A DNA stretch of 32,213 bases from Bacteroidota bacterium (GTDB lineage Bacteria > Bacteroidota > Bacteroidia > Bacteroidales > VadinHA17), in assembly GCA_011049175.1 (NCBI GenBank), contig DSCJ01000097.1, positions 1-32,213 on the forward strand, given 5' to 3'. The notes under the pieces are model-generated. The model ran no database searches, was not told the DNA's origin, and saw nothing but the letters and a program-made list of their open reading frames with translations. This document shows, one piece after another, positions 1-8,000 of the stretch (its first letter is position 1; each line of letters starts with the position of its first letter). The position numbers were made by a program, and so were the translations under genes.

Positions 1-96
1 AATATATACTCAGCATTTTTCGTACATACCCTGTATCCTTTGCGGTTGAGAATTTTCTTAGACAGCTTCTTCCTTCCTGATAAATTATAAAAATAA
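1..96. other. Left-edge segment, coding status unresolved
   Basis: No start codon with a convincing gene is visible. One plus-strand frame is open from the window edge to a TAA at 88-90, and one minus-strand frame is open from inside the adjacent repeat out through the edge. Neither resembles a family I recognise. The stretch is AT-rich. It could be the 3' end of a gene lying to the left, or plain intergenic DNA; the sequence here cannot decide. Confidence 0.25.
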
Positions 97-345
97 GCCT
101 CTGAGGGTTTTATGAGAAAAACATAGCAGGGAAAAATGCGCCATGGCCTGTGCAGCGATCCTGTCTGAGTCCCTGACAGGCGAAGCGCTGTCAGGGACGG
201 GTTTGGATCGCGGCAGGCTTTCCTCCGCCGTCGTTTTTCCATAAAAGCATCAGTAGCCGGAGGATTTTTTTGCCTGCTTTTTTCATCCCTGAAAAAAGCA
301 GGTCGTTTGCCCCAGGGCGGCAAACGAAACCGGCCTGAGGGGCTG
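97..345 (+). repeat. Structured dispersed repeat, copy A
   Basis: About 249 bases recur at 31625-31880 (copy B), and the 3' half recurs at 31309-31437 (copy C), all in the same orientation. The 5' part (108-246) folds as one long imperfect hairpin. Its outer arms are TTTTATG (108-114) and CATAAAA (240-246), its middle arms GCGATCC (155-161) and GGATCGC (205-211). The apical stem is CCCTGACA, bulged G, GCG, loop AAG, CGC, TGTCAGGG (171-196). Two perfect hairpins follow: 273-302 (13 bp, loop TCCC) and 303-327 (9 bp, 7-base loop). GCCGG near 255 can pair with CCGGC near 330, closing a multi-branch structure. Paired bases differ in a compensatory way from copy B. It may be a MITE or REP-like element, or a structured RNA. 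Confidence 0.85.
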
Positions 346-540
346 GTGGCATGAATGTATCAAAGATAAAGTGACAAGTACGAATTTTATTTCACCTGAC
401 AGGTGATGGTTTTTTTCAGTAATTGATTGAATAACGATATATTGATTGTTTTCTCAAAAAGACTTGCGAATTTGAGGACGTAGATAGATCTGAATCGCCG
501 GATACAACCCGGAGTTTCAGGTAAATGGTACCATGAAGCA
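346..540. other. Intergenic region between repeat A and the C1 protease gene
   Basis: No gene is seen. It contains a small hairpin, TCACCT-GAC-AGGTGA (392-406), followed after three bases by seven T on the plus strand (410-416). That is a weak intrinsic-terminator-like structure and would end transcription running rightward out of repeat A. ATGGTACCAT at 525-534 is a perfect 10-base palindrome just beyond the stop codon of the minus-strand protease gene. Confidence 0.35.
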
Positions 541-1677
541 TTATTCCAGCCCAAGTTTCAAAGCAATATCCCGGGGAATGGCATCCCGGTGCACCATGAT
601 GTTGGTGCTTTTGTACAGAACATATTCCCGGCTGGCATACCAGAATCCTTCATAATTTCCCGTAATGCCCCAGGAGTTTTTCACCCGGTAGTAACGGTTT
701 CCCAGCTGATCGGTAGCGCATCCCACCAGGTGCATGCCGTGATCATCGGTGGTGGTGAGGTTATCAAAGCCCGCCTGCCGCATTTCCTGTGTGATGACCC
801 GTTGCTTTGCCGGACTTTCCAGCGCATTCATCCTTTCGCTGTCATCCATTTCTTCCCATGGTTTTTCAGGCACGATGGCCAGGCCGGCAGAAGTAAAACC
901 CGGATCGCTCATATCACTGGCCCAGGCTACGGTAAATCCTTTGTTCAGGGCATGATCGATAACCCTTCCGAATTCTTCCAGGGGGAGGTTCAGGCAGGTC
1001 CCCCAGGCCCAGTTGTCGGGTACTTCCAGTATGAAAGGCTCATAAAAAGGATGGTGAGTGAAGCTGCTGAGAATAACATAATCGTCAGGATCCAGCCCCA
1101 GTGATTCAGCAAAGCTTGCCGGAGTGAAGGTATTTCCCTGCCAGGTAAACGTTTCGGGAGATTCTCCCAGATAGGCATCGAGGATCCCCCGGAATCCCTT
1201 CATCCAGGCAGTGCTTAGCTTGCGGTTCGGATTTTTGATTACGGCATCCATATATCCTTTAAGAACGGCATCCAGTTCACGGTGGTTGTGTTGTTCATCT
1301 CCATATTCCAGGCCCGGGTAAGCGGCTTCCGGCACCAGCCCGTAATTTTTCAGCACATTCAGGGCATCGTGGAAGGCGCCTCCTCCGGCAAAATTCACGG
1401 TTCCCGACATGCGAACGTACTTGTCGGCTTTGCCTTCATAGGTATGCCGTACAATGAACATTTCCGAGAGATCTGTTTCGGGCTTGCCCATGCGCAACAA
1501 TTCCGATTCAAAAAAAGATACGGATGAAAAACTCCAGCAGGTGCTGGTCCGGTGCTGGTCCTTGACAGGGGTGCAGGGAATGTCCTGCACCATTTGAAAT
1601 ACATAGCCGGTATCCTGTGAAACACCCGCCAGGGTAGTGAATGCGGCGATCAGGAATACCATCAGTAATTTGTTCAT
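541..1677 (-). CDS. Secreted papain-fold cysteine protease, C1 / bleomycin-hydrolase-like
   Basis: The 378-residue protein begins with MNKLLMVFLIAAFTTLAG, a typical Sec signal peptide. I chose this ATG over one 13 codons upstream because it places the signal peptide at the N-terminus. The papain catalytic set is visible: Gln41 and Cys47 in DQHRTSTCWSF, His313 in DDHGMHLVG, and Asn334 in VKNSWG. The arrangement resembles C1B aminopeptidase C/bleomycin hydrolase, with a long insert between Cys and His, but at 378 residues it is shorter than the roughly 450 usual for that group. The known cytosolic enzymes lack a signal peptide, so this copy should act in the periplasm or outside the cell on peptides. 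It is transcribed away from the DUF1360 gene across a 166-base divergent gap. The substrate cannot be told from sequence. Confidence 0.9.
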   Translation of the reverse strand: MNKLLMVFLIAAFTTLAGVSQDTGYVFQMVQDIPCTPVKDQHRTSTCWSFSSVSFFESELLRMGKPETDLSEMFIVRHTYEGKADKYVRMSGTVNFAGGGAFHDALNVLKNYGLVPEAAYPGLEYGDEQHNHRELDAVLKGYMDAVIKNPNRKLSTAWMKGFRGILDAYLGESPETFTWQGNTFTPASFAESLGLDPDDYVILSSFTHHPFYEPFILEVPDNWAWGTCLNLPLEEFGRVIDHALNKGFTVAWASDMSDPGFTSAGLAIVPEKPWEEMDDSERMNALESPAKQRVITQEMRQAGFDNLTTTDDHGMHLVGCATDQLGNRYYRVKNSWGITGNYEGFWYASREYVLYKSTNIMVHRDAIPRDIALKLGLE

Positions 1678-1843
1678 ATCAAAGGAATGTTTTGTTTTTT
1701 TTCGAAAAATACACAAAGTTCTTCCAAATGCAAGTGTTTAAAAACCATATACCCGGGAATCATGAACGGTAAAATCCGGAAAAGGGATGTATGTGGAAAA
1801 AAATGTCTATTTTTCAGACCGGAACAACAAGAAAAACAATCCA

Positions 1844-2311
1844 ATGCCCGGTATCACGACAAAAGAAAAAATCTGGAACCTGGTTTCTCTGGTGGTTTAC
1901 ACCGCTCTGGCGGCCACAACGGGTTATTTTTTTGAAAAATACGGGAAGGGATTTGAAGATGTTTCCGTACGGGAATGGGTCGTCATGGCCCTGGCCACTT
2001 ACCGCCTCACCCGCATTCTGGTTTACGACCGCATTTTTAAAGTTTTTCGCGATTTTATCCGGGCCAATGAACGGTTCGGTCTCATGGTGTCACTCAAATC
2101 GCTGATCACCTGTCCGTGGTGTGCCGGGGTTTGGGCTGCCCTGGGAGTATTTGTTCTGCAATACTTTGTTCCCTACGGGTATGTTTTGAACATTCTGTTA
2201 TCCCTGGCGGGTGTGGCAACATTTATCCTTGTGCTGGTCAATCTCATTGGCCTGAAAAACGAAAAAACCCAGGCGGAGGTGAGAAAAAGCCGGTTCTTCG
2301 ATCAGATGTAA
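1844..2311 (+). CDS. DUF1360 family membrane protein
   Basis: This is a 155-residue protein if translated from the ATG at 1844; an in-frame ATG at 1787 would add 19 polar residues and looks less likely. Two to three hydrophobic segments are visible, one near the N-terminus (NLVSLVVYTALAATTGYF) and two near the C-terminus. The DUF1360 signature is present: a TYRLTRILVYDRIFKVFRDF segment followed by a membrane-proximal CPWCAGVWAAL motif with paired cysteines. The family (which includes Bacillus YjcA) has no established biochemical role in this phylum. A small cupin gene follows after 12 bases and is probably co-transcribed. It is divergent from the C1 protease gene. Confidence 0.8.
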   Translation: MPGITTKEKIWNLVSLVVYTALAATTGYFFEKYGKGFEDVSVREWVVMALATYRLTRILVYDRIFKVFRDFIRANERFGLMVSLKSLITCPWCAGVWAALGVFVLQYFVPYGYVLNILLSLAGVATFILVLVNLIGLKNEKTQAEVRKSRFFDQM

Positions 2312-2323
2312 ACCTGTCGTGTT

Positions 2324-2650
2324 ATGCCCCATTTACCAGCAATACCTGTTTACATCCATCCAGAAGAAGCCGGTATTATTCTGGAGAAACCTCTTGGCAA
2401 ACGATTGTTCCGGGCCCCCGGACTGGAACTGGTCTCCCTCAGGCTCGAACCCGGTGAATCGCTGCCCCTGCACATCAATCACCAACCGGTTGTTTTTATG
2501 GTACAAAGAGGAAGGGTGGAACTGTTGCTGGAGAAAACAACCAGGCACATGGATTCACCGGAAGGGGTTTACCTGCCTGCCGGCCTTCCCAGGGGGTGGA
2601 ACAACCCGTTTGGCGAACCGGCCGATCTGATGGTAATTAAATGGCAGTAA
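2324..2650 (+). CDS. Small single-domain cupin protein
   Basis: This is a 108-residue protein with one conserved beta-barrel (cupin) domain spanning most of its length. The first cupin motif is visible as PGESLPLHINHQPVVFMVQRG, split here as PGESLP, the HINH pair of metal-ligand histidines, and the VQRGRVEL strand. The usual glutamate ligand between them is not obvious, and the second motif (YLPAGLPRGWNNP) has a Pro-Ala-Gly turn but no clear His, so metal binding may be weak or altered. There is no signal peptide. It starts 12 bases after the DUF1360 gene, suggesting an operon. The ligand is unknown; it could be a small-molecule binding or isomerase-type cupin. Confidence 0.75.
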   Translation: MPHLPAIPVYIHPEEAGIILEKPLGKRLFRAPGLELVSLRLEPGESLPLHINHQPVVFMVQRGRVELLLEKTTRHMDSPEGVYLPAGLPRGWNNPFGEPADLMVIKWQ

Positions 2651-2677
2651 AGGAGGTAGCTGAAGGTTAGGCCAATT

Positions 2678-2727
2678 TGTTGTACAGCATTTCCTATTCC
2701 TGTTGTAGTATTCGTGTTATTTCCTAT
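2678..2727. repeat. Paired direct repeats in the nrfHA promoter region
   Basis: ATTTCCTAT occurs at 2689-2697 and again at 2719-2727, exactly 30 bases apart (about three helical turns). TGTTGTA occurs at 2678-2684 and 2701-2707, 23 bases apart. The second ATTTCCTAT copy overlaps the proposed -7 element, which would suit a regulator touching the nrfHA promoter. No known operator is recognised. Confidence 0.45.
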
Positions 2728-2732
2728 ATTCA
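2703..2732 (+). promoter_or_regulatory. Candidate promoter for nrfHA
   Basis: TTG at 2703-2705 lies 19 bases before TATATTCA (2725-2732). The spacing fits the Bacteroidota promoter pattern (TTTG, 19-21 bases, TAnnTTTG), but the -7 box matches only four of its six fixed bases. It would give a leader of about 12 bases before the nrfH ATG. A weak match may mean that an activator is needed. Confidence 0.35.
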
Positions 2733-2751
2733 TATTTGATTTTGTTGTGAT

Positions 2752-3345
2752 ATGCGGCGTCAATTCTTTCAACGGATCAACCCGCCGAAAAAGTGGCGCT
2801 GGCCCGTTTTGGGCCTGGTGGCGATATTCTCCGGCCTGATCCTTTTTACCCTGTACCTTTCCAAAGCCCCTTCCTATTTTTCCGACAAGCCCGAAACCTG
2901 TGTCAACTGCCACATTATGGCTCCGCAGTATGCTACGTGGAGCCACAGCTCGCATCGCGAATGGGCCCACTGCAACGATTGCCATGTTCCGCATAATAAT
3001 GTGCTGAACAAATATTATTTCAAGGCCAAAGACGGCCTGCGGCATGCCACCGTTTTCACGTTGCGGAAGGAGCCTCAGGTGATACATATCAAGGAAGAGG
3101 GAAGGGAGGTGGTTCAGAACAATTGCATCCGGTGTCATGATCACCTGCTGGATCATTTCCGTTACCTGGCGGGAACAGGCCCTCATCTGGAAGAGATGAC
3201 CGGCCGTCTTTGCCGGGACTGCCACCGGGAAGTGCCCCACGGAAGGGTGAATAGCCTGTCGAGTACGCCCAACGCACGAGTCCCCCTTCCGCAGAGCCCG
3301 GTTCCCGATTGGCTGAAAAAACTAACCGAAACACAAAAAGATTAA
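2752..3345 (+). CDS. nrfH: Cytochrome c nitrite reductase small subunit NrfH
   Basis: This is a 197-residue tetraheme membrane cytochrome of the NapC/NirT/NrfH family. One transmembrane helix (about residues 17-37) anchors it, with the hemes on the periplasmic side. Four CxxCH motifs are visible at Cys50, Cys74, Cys125 and Cys154. The first reads CVNCHIM, the CxxCHxM form that in NrfH supplies a methionine ligand to heme 1. NrfH oxidises menaquinol and passes electrons to NrfA in the membrane-bound complex. The length is slightly above the usual 150-170 because of a Pro-rich C-terminal tail. The stop is three bases before the nrfA ATG, so the two are one operon. Confidence 0.97.
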   Translation: MRRQFFQRINPPKKWRWPVLGLVAIFSGLILFTLYLSKAPSYFSDKPETCVNCHIMAPQYATWSHSSHREWAHCNDCHVPHNNVLNKYYFKAKDGLRHATVFTLRKEPQVIHIKEEGREVVQNNCIRCHDHLLDHFRYLAGTGPHLEEMTGRLCRDCHREVPHGRVNSLSSTPNARVPLPQSPVPDWLKKLTETQKD

Positions 3346-3348
3346 CCC

Positions 3349-4842
3349 ATGAAATCCATCCGGAACATTACCGAAAAAAAACCCTGGGTCGGCTGGTTCC
3401 TGTTCTGCCTGACTGTTGTGGTCGTTTTTCTTCTGGGACTGCTGGCAGCGTCCATTGTGGAAAGGCGCGCCGAAGCGGTTTTTGCCTATACTCCCCAGGT
3501 GGATATCCGCGAATTCGAACCCCGGAATGAAATCTGGGGACAGAATTTTCCCAGGGAGTATCAGTCGTATCTGCAGACAGCCGATACTTCCTTCCGGAGC
3601 CGGCACAACGGGAGCGCCTTTATCGACATGCTGGAAGTGGATCCCCGGCTGGTGGTGCTGTGGGCGGGCTACAGCTTTTCCAAAGAGTACAACCAGGGAA
3701 GGGGGCATTATTACGCGGTGCAGGATATTCATGAAATTCTCCGTACCGGCGGTCCCACCGCCCCAGGTGAAGGCCCCATGCCCAATACCTGCTGGACCTG
3801 CAAAAGTCCCGATGTACCCCGGGTGATGTCGGAAGTGGGGGTGGAAGAGTTTTACCGGGGAGCCTGGGCTTCGCGCGGGCCGCAGATCGTGAATTTTATC
3901 GGCTGCGCCGACTGCCATGACCCCGAAACCATGAACCTGAGGATCACCCGGCCGGCCCTGCTCGAAGCTTATGAACGCATGGGGAAGGACATCGGCCGGG
4001 CCAGCCATCAGGAAATGCGTTCGCTGGTGTGCGCCCAGTGTCACGTGGAATATTATTTCAGGGGAGAAGGCAATTACCTTACCTTTCCGTGGGACAATGG
4101 CTTCTCCGCCGAAGAAATGGAAGCGTATTATGACGGGTATGGTTTTGCCGACTGGACCCATGCCCTGAGCCGCGCTCCCATGCTGAAAGCCCAGCATCCC
4201 GATTACGAGGTCTATATGACCGGGATCCATGCCGACCGCGGCGTGGCGTGTGCCGATTGCCACATGCCCTATAAAAGCGAGGGAGGAGTGAAATTTACCG
4301 ATCACCACATTCAAAGCTCCCTGAACAACGTGGCCAGTTCCTGCCAGGTGTGCCACCGGGAAGAAACGGAAAAACTGGTGGCCAATGTGTACCGGCGCCA
4401 GGAACAGATCCTGGAAAACCGCGACCAGCTGGAGCGCTTGCTGGTGAGGGCCCATGTGGAAGCCGCAGAAGCCTGGAAACTCGGCGCCACGGAAGACGAA
4501 ATGGAAGATATCCTCACAGGCATACGGCATGCCCAGTGGAGATGGGATTATGCCGCCGCCACCCATGGGGGCTCCTTCCATTCGCCTGTGGAGCTCAGCC
4601 GGCTGATCGGCACCGCCATCGACAGGGTACAGGAAACCCGTATCGGGCTGGCCCGCCTGCTTCTGAAAAAAGGATACGAAGGAGAAGTGCCTTATCCGGA
4701 CTTATCAACCAAAGCCAGGGCACAGGCTCTCGTGGGTCTGGATATGAAAGCGCTGAACGAAGAAAAGCAGTATTTTCTGGAAAATATCGTGCCCGCATGG
4801 CTCCAACAGGCGGCCGAACGGGAAGCGGGATGGGGAAAGTAA
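3349..4842 (+). CDS. nrfA: Ammonia-forming cytochrome c nitrite reductase catalytic subunit NrfA
   Basis: This is a 497-residue pentaheme enzyme that reduces nitrite to ammonium with six electrons in the periplasm (the last step of dissimilatory nitrate reduction to ammonium). The active-site heme has the diagnostic CxxCK motif, CWTCK at 148-152. The other hemes are CADCH 186-190, CAQCH 228-232, CADCH 301-305 and CQVCH 332-336. By alignment with the E. coli enzyme, Glu234 and Tyr235 (CHVEYY) with Lys280 and Gln282 should bind calcium, and Tyr235 and His283 (KAQHPDYE) line the active site. A hydrophobic N-terminal helix (about 13-35) serves as signal or membrane anchor. It is coupled to nrfH. 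No terminator of note follows; only a weak hairpin before TTTTAT near 4875. Confidence 0.98.
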   Translation: MKSIRNITEKKPWVGWFLFCLTVVVVFLLGLLAASIVERRAEAVFAYTPQVDIREFEPRNEIWGQNFPREYQSYLQTADTSFRSRHNGSAFIDMLEVDPRLVVLWAGYSFSKEYNQGRGHYYAVQDIHEILRTGGPTAPGEGPMPNTCWTCKSPDVPRVMSEVGVEEFYRGAWASRGPQIVNFIGCADCHDPETMNLRITRPALLEAYERMGKDIGRASHQEMRSLVCAQCHVEYYFRGEGNYLTFPWDNGFSAEEMEAYYDGYGFADWTHALSRAPMLKAQHPDYEVYMTGIHADRGVACADCHMPYKSEGGVKFTDHHIQSSLNNVASSCQVCHREETEKLVANVYRRQEQILENRDQLERLLVRAHVEAAEAWKLGATEDEMEDILTGIRHAQWRWDYAAATHGGSFHSPVELSRLIGTAIDRVQETRIGLARLLLKKGYEGEVPYPDLSTKARAQALVGLDMKALNEEKQYFLENIVPAWLQQAAEREAGWGK

Positions 4843-5001
4843 TACCAAACAAAAATTGCCCTTGCGTTTTTCAGGGTTTTATCATACCTTAATAAACTAA
4901 TTTATCGAAATATATATAAATGTAGTATGCCATAAATTTTGTATACGTAACGTTTAACTTAATACCGGTGAAACAGACTGCCGGCCCGAAAACACCTGAC
5001 T

Positions 5002-8000
5002 ATGCTCCCAGCCCGATCTGTCAAGCCGAGAACCCTGCTGCTGATCTCAGCATTCATTGTACTGGCCGGCCTCCTGGCATTTGCCACCCTCCATTATTTC
5101 AGGAACTACAAGCAGGGAATCATCCGGCAGGTGGAAAATGAACTTGCAGCGGTGGCGGAACTGAAAATTTCCGAGCTGACCCGCTGGCGCCAGGAAAGAT
5201 TTTCTGATGCATCGGTATACTACAGGAATGACAATTTCAGCAGTCTGGTTTCTCGCTATATTGAAGAAGAAAATGGTGAATCAGAGGAAAGGCTGAGGAT
5301 CTGGCTGAGGCAGATCAGGGAGGCCTACGACTACGACCGCATCTGCCTGCACGATACCTCGGGCAGGGAACTGATTGCCTGGCCGACGGGTACTGTTCCC
5401 ATCCCGCATGCTTTTCACCAGGACCTGCAAAAAGCGCTTGTTTCGGGGAGCATCATGTGGGAAGATTTTTATATGAATGAATACGACGGGAACATCTACC
5501 TGTCAGTACTTACACCGGTCATTCAGGAAGGACCCGACAGTACGGTGATCGGGGTGCTGGGTTTCCGGATCGATCCCGAAACCTACCTGTATCCCATGAT
5601 CAACCGCTGGCCCGTACCGAGCCGGACGGAAGAAACCCTGATTGTACGGAGGGAAGGTGACGAGGTGGTATTCCTCAATTCCCTGAGGTTCAACCCCGAT
5701 GCCGCCCTGAACCTGAGGGTGCCGGTGAGCGAAATGAGTCTGCCGGCGGTGCAGGCGGTTACCGGTCACATGGGCATTACGCGGGGAACAAACTACCGGG
5801 GCACTCGAGTCTTTTCCTGTGTGGCGCATGTGCCGGGTTCGGAATGGTACCTGGTGGCCAATGTGGATGAGGAAGAGGCACTTGAGCCCCTGGCTGAAGT
5901 GCGCAGGAACCTGGCCATGATGGTGTTTTCCCTGCTGGTCCTTACCGGGGGATTGATGGGAATGATCTGGAGGCAGCAGTATATTGCTTCCATTAAGGAA
6001 AAAGCGGAAACGGCCGAAAAACTGAGGAAGCTCAACCGGGTATACGCCGTGCTGAGCGATATCAACCAGGCCATTATCCGTTTCAGGGACAAAGAAGCGC
6101 TGTACCGGGAGGTGTGCCGCATTGCCACCGGCAAAGGGGAATTTCTGCTTGCCTGGCTGGGGAAATATGACCCGGGCACCGAACAGGTGGATATGGTAGC
6201 CTTCGATACCCAGGCTGAGATGGATGCGGAAGGGGTTATTCCCGATATGCACGACAGCAGCGAGAGTGCCCGGCCAGTATTCAGGTGCATTCAAACGGGC
6301 GAACGGATCATTGTGAACGACATCATGGCAGAACCGGCCCTGGCTCCCTGGCATGATCAGTCCCGGCAGGCGGGTTTTCGTTCCATGGCGGTTTTCCCCC
6401 TGAAGGTTGGCGAGGAACTCTGGGGGATTTTTACCCTGTATGCTTCCGCACCGCATTTTTTTGATGAGGAGGAGATCAGGTTGCTCGACGAACTGGCCAT
6501 GGATATTTCTTTTTCCATTGAATATATGGAGCTGGAAGAAAAAGAGAGGGAAACACGCGAAGAACTGAAGAAAATAGAATGGCTGCTGCAACCCGGGGAT
6601 TTCAGGGACCACATTCATGCACCGGTGTACGGTGACATTACCCGGCTCAATCGCGGAGGACTGATCCTGGAGGCGGTGGGGAAGGAAGCCCTTAACGGCA
6701 TTATCGGCGAATTCATGGACCTGCTGGGAACTTCCAGCGCCGTGTACGAAAAGAACGGGGATTACGCGGCAGGCATTTTTTCCTCGGGATGGTGCCGTTT
6801 CATGGACCGGTGTTCGTTTGAGCTCTGCGGAACGGATAACCTGGCCGAAGCACTGCAATCGGGCAGGTGGCATTGCCATGAATCCTGCTGGAAAGATGCG
6901 GCAGTGAAGAGCATGGAAACCAATGGCCCTGTAGATATCGAATGTGCCGGGGGAATCCACCTGTATGCCGTTCCCATCAGGGCGGGAGAGGAAATTATTG
7001 GATCCATCAATTTTGGCTACGGCAACCCCCCGCGGGACCGGGAAACCCTGAATGAGCTGGCGGAGAAATATGGTACCAGCCCCGAAATCCTGCAGGAAAA
7101 AGCCGAAGAATATGAAAGCCGTCCCCCCTTCATTGTTGAACTGGCCAAGTTCAGGCTGGAAGGGGCAGCCCGGCTGATCGCCCTGATGGTGGAAAGGCAT
7201 CGCACCCGCCAGGAACTGGAGAATGCCCGTTATCTGATGGATTATATCATCCGGCACGATCCCGATGCCATTGCCGTATTTGACCGGGATATGAAATATA
7301 TTTTTGTGAGCGAACGCTACGTGCAGCATTTCGGCCTGGAAGAAACAGAGCTGATGGGGAAAGTGTATGATGAGGTTTTGCCCGATACTTCGGATGAGAT
7401 GAAGAAAGTTTACAGGGATGCATTGAAAGGCAAAATCACACGCAAAGAAGAAGATGAATTTGTAAGAGAAGACGGAGAAAAAATAGTTACCCGCTGGGAA
7501 TGCCGCCCATGGCATAATGCCGACGGATCTGTGGATGGCGTTATTCTATATATCGAGGAGATCACCGAAGAGAAAAAAGCCGAAATGGAACTGCGGGAAA
7601 GTGAGTCAAGGTACCGCAGCCTGGTGGAATATGCCCCCGATGCCATCTTTATCAACCTTTTCGATAAGGTGATCATGGCCAATAAAGCCTGCCTGGAAAT
7701 GTTCGGCGCTGAAAATCCCGAAGAACTGGTCGGGAAGTCGATATACGAAATATTTCATCCAGACAGCCACGATCTTGTCCGGGAACGAATACGGGTGCTG
7801 CACGAAACGGGTGAGGCTGTGCCCCCTGTGGAAGAGAAAATGGTCAGGCTTGACGGCCAGGTGGTCGAAGTGGAAACGGTGGCAGCTCCCTTTTCCTATG
7901 GAGGGGTGAATGCCATTCATGTGATACTGCACGATCTGACCCGGAGGAAGCTGGACCAGAAGAAGCTGGAGGAAAGGAACGCCTTTATCCAGTCGATCCT

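Noticed and set aside
97-345. CRISPR array or retron-like msr/msd
   Set aside because: There are no regularly spaced short repeats with variable spacers, and no reverse transcriptase or cas gene in the window. The dispersed, multi-copy nature fits a repeat element better.
392-416. Hairpin as terminator of the C1 protease gene
   Set aside because: The T-tract follows the stem on the plus strand, whereas the protease is transcribed from the minus strand.
3322-4581. Antisense open frame (419 codons) opposite nrfA
   Set aside because: The sense strand has all five heme motifs of NrfA; the antisense frame is a codon-bias artefact.
4860-4885. Intrinsic terminator after nrfA
   Set aside because: Only a four-base stem (CCCT/AGGG) with a long loop is visible before TTTTAT; too weak to call.
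5503-7515. Antisense open frame (670 codons) opposite the GAF/PocR kinase
   Set aside because: The sense strand codes for clear kinase domains; the antisense translation shows no family signature and arises from GC-rich third positions.
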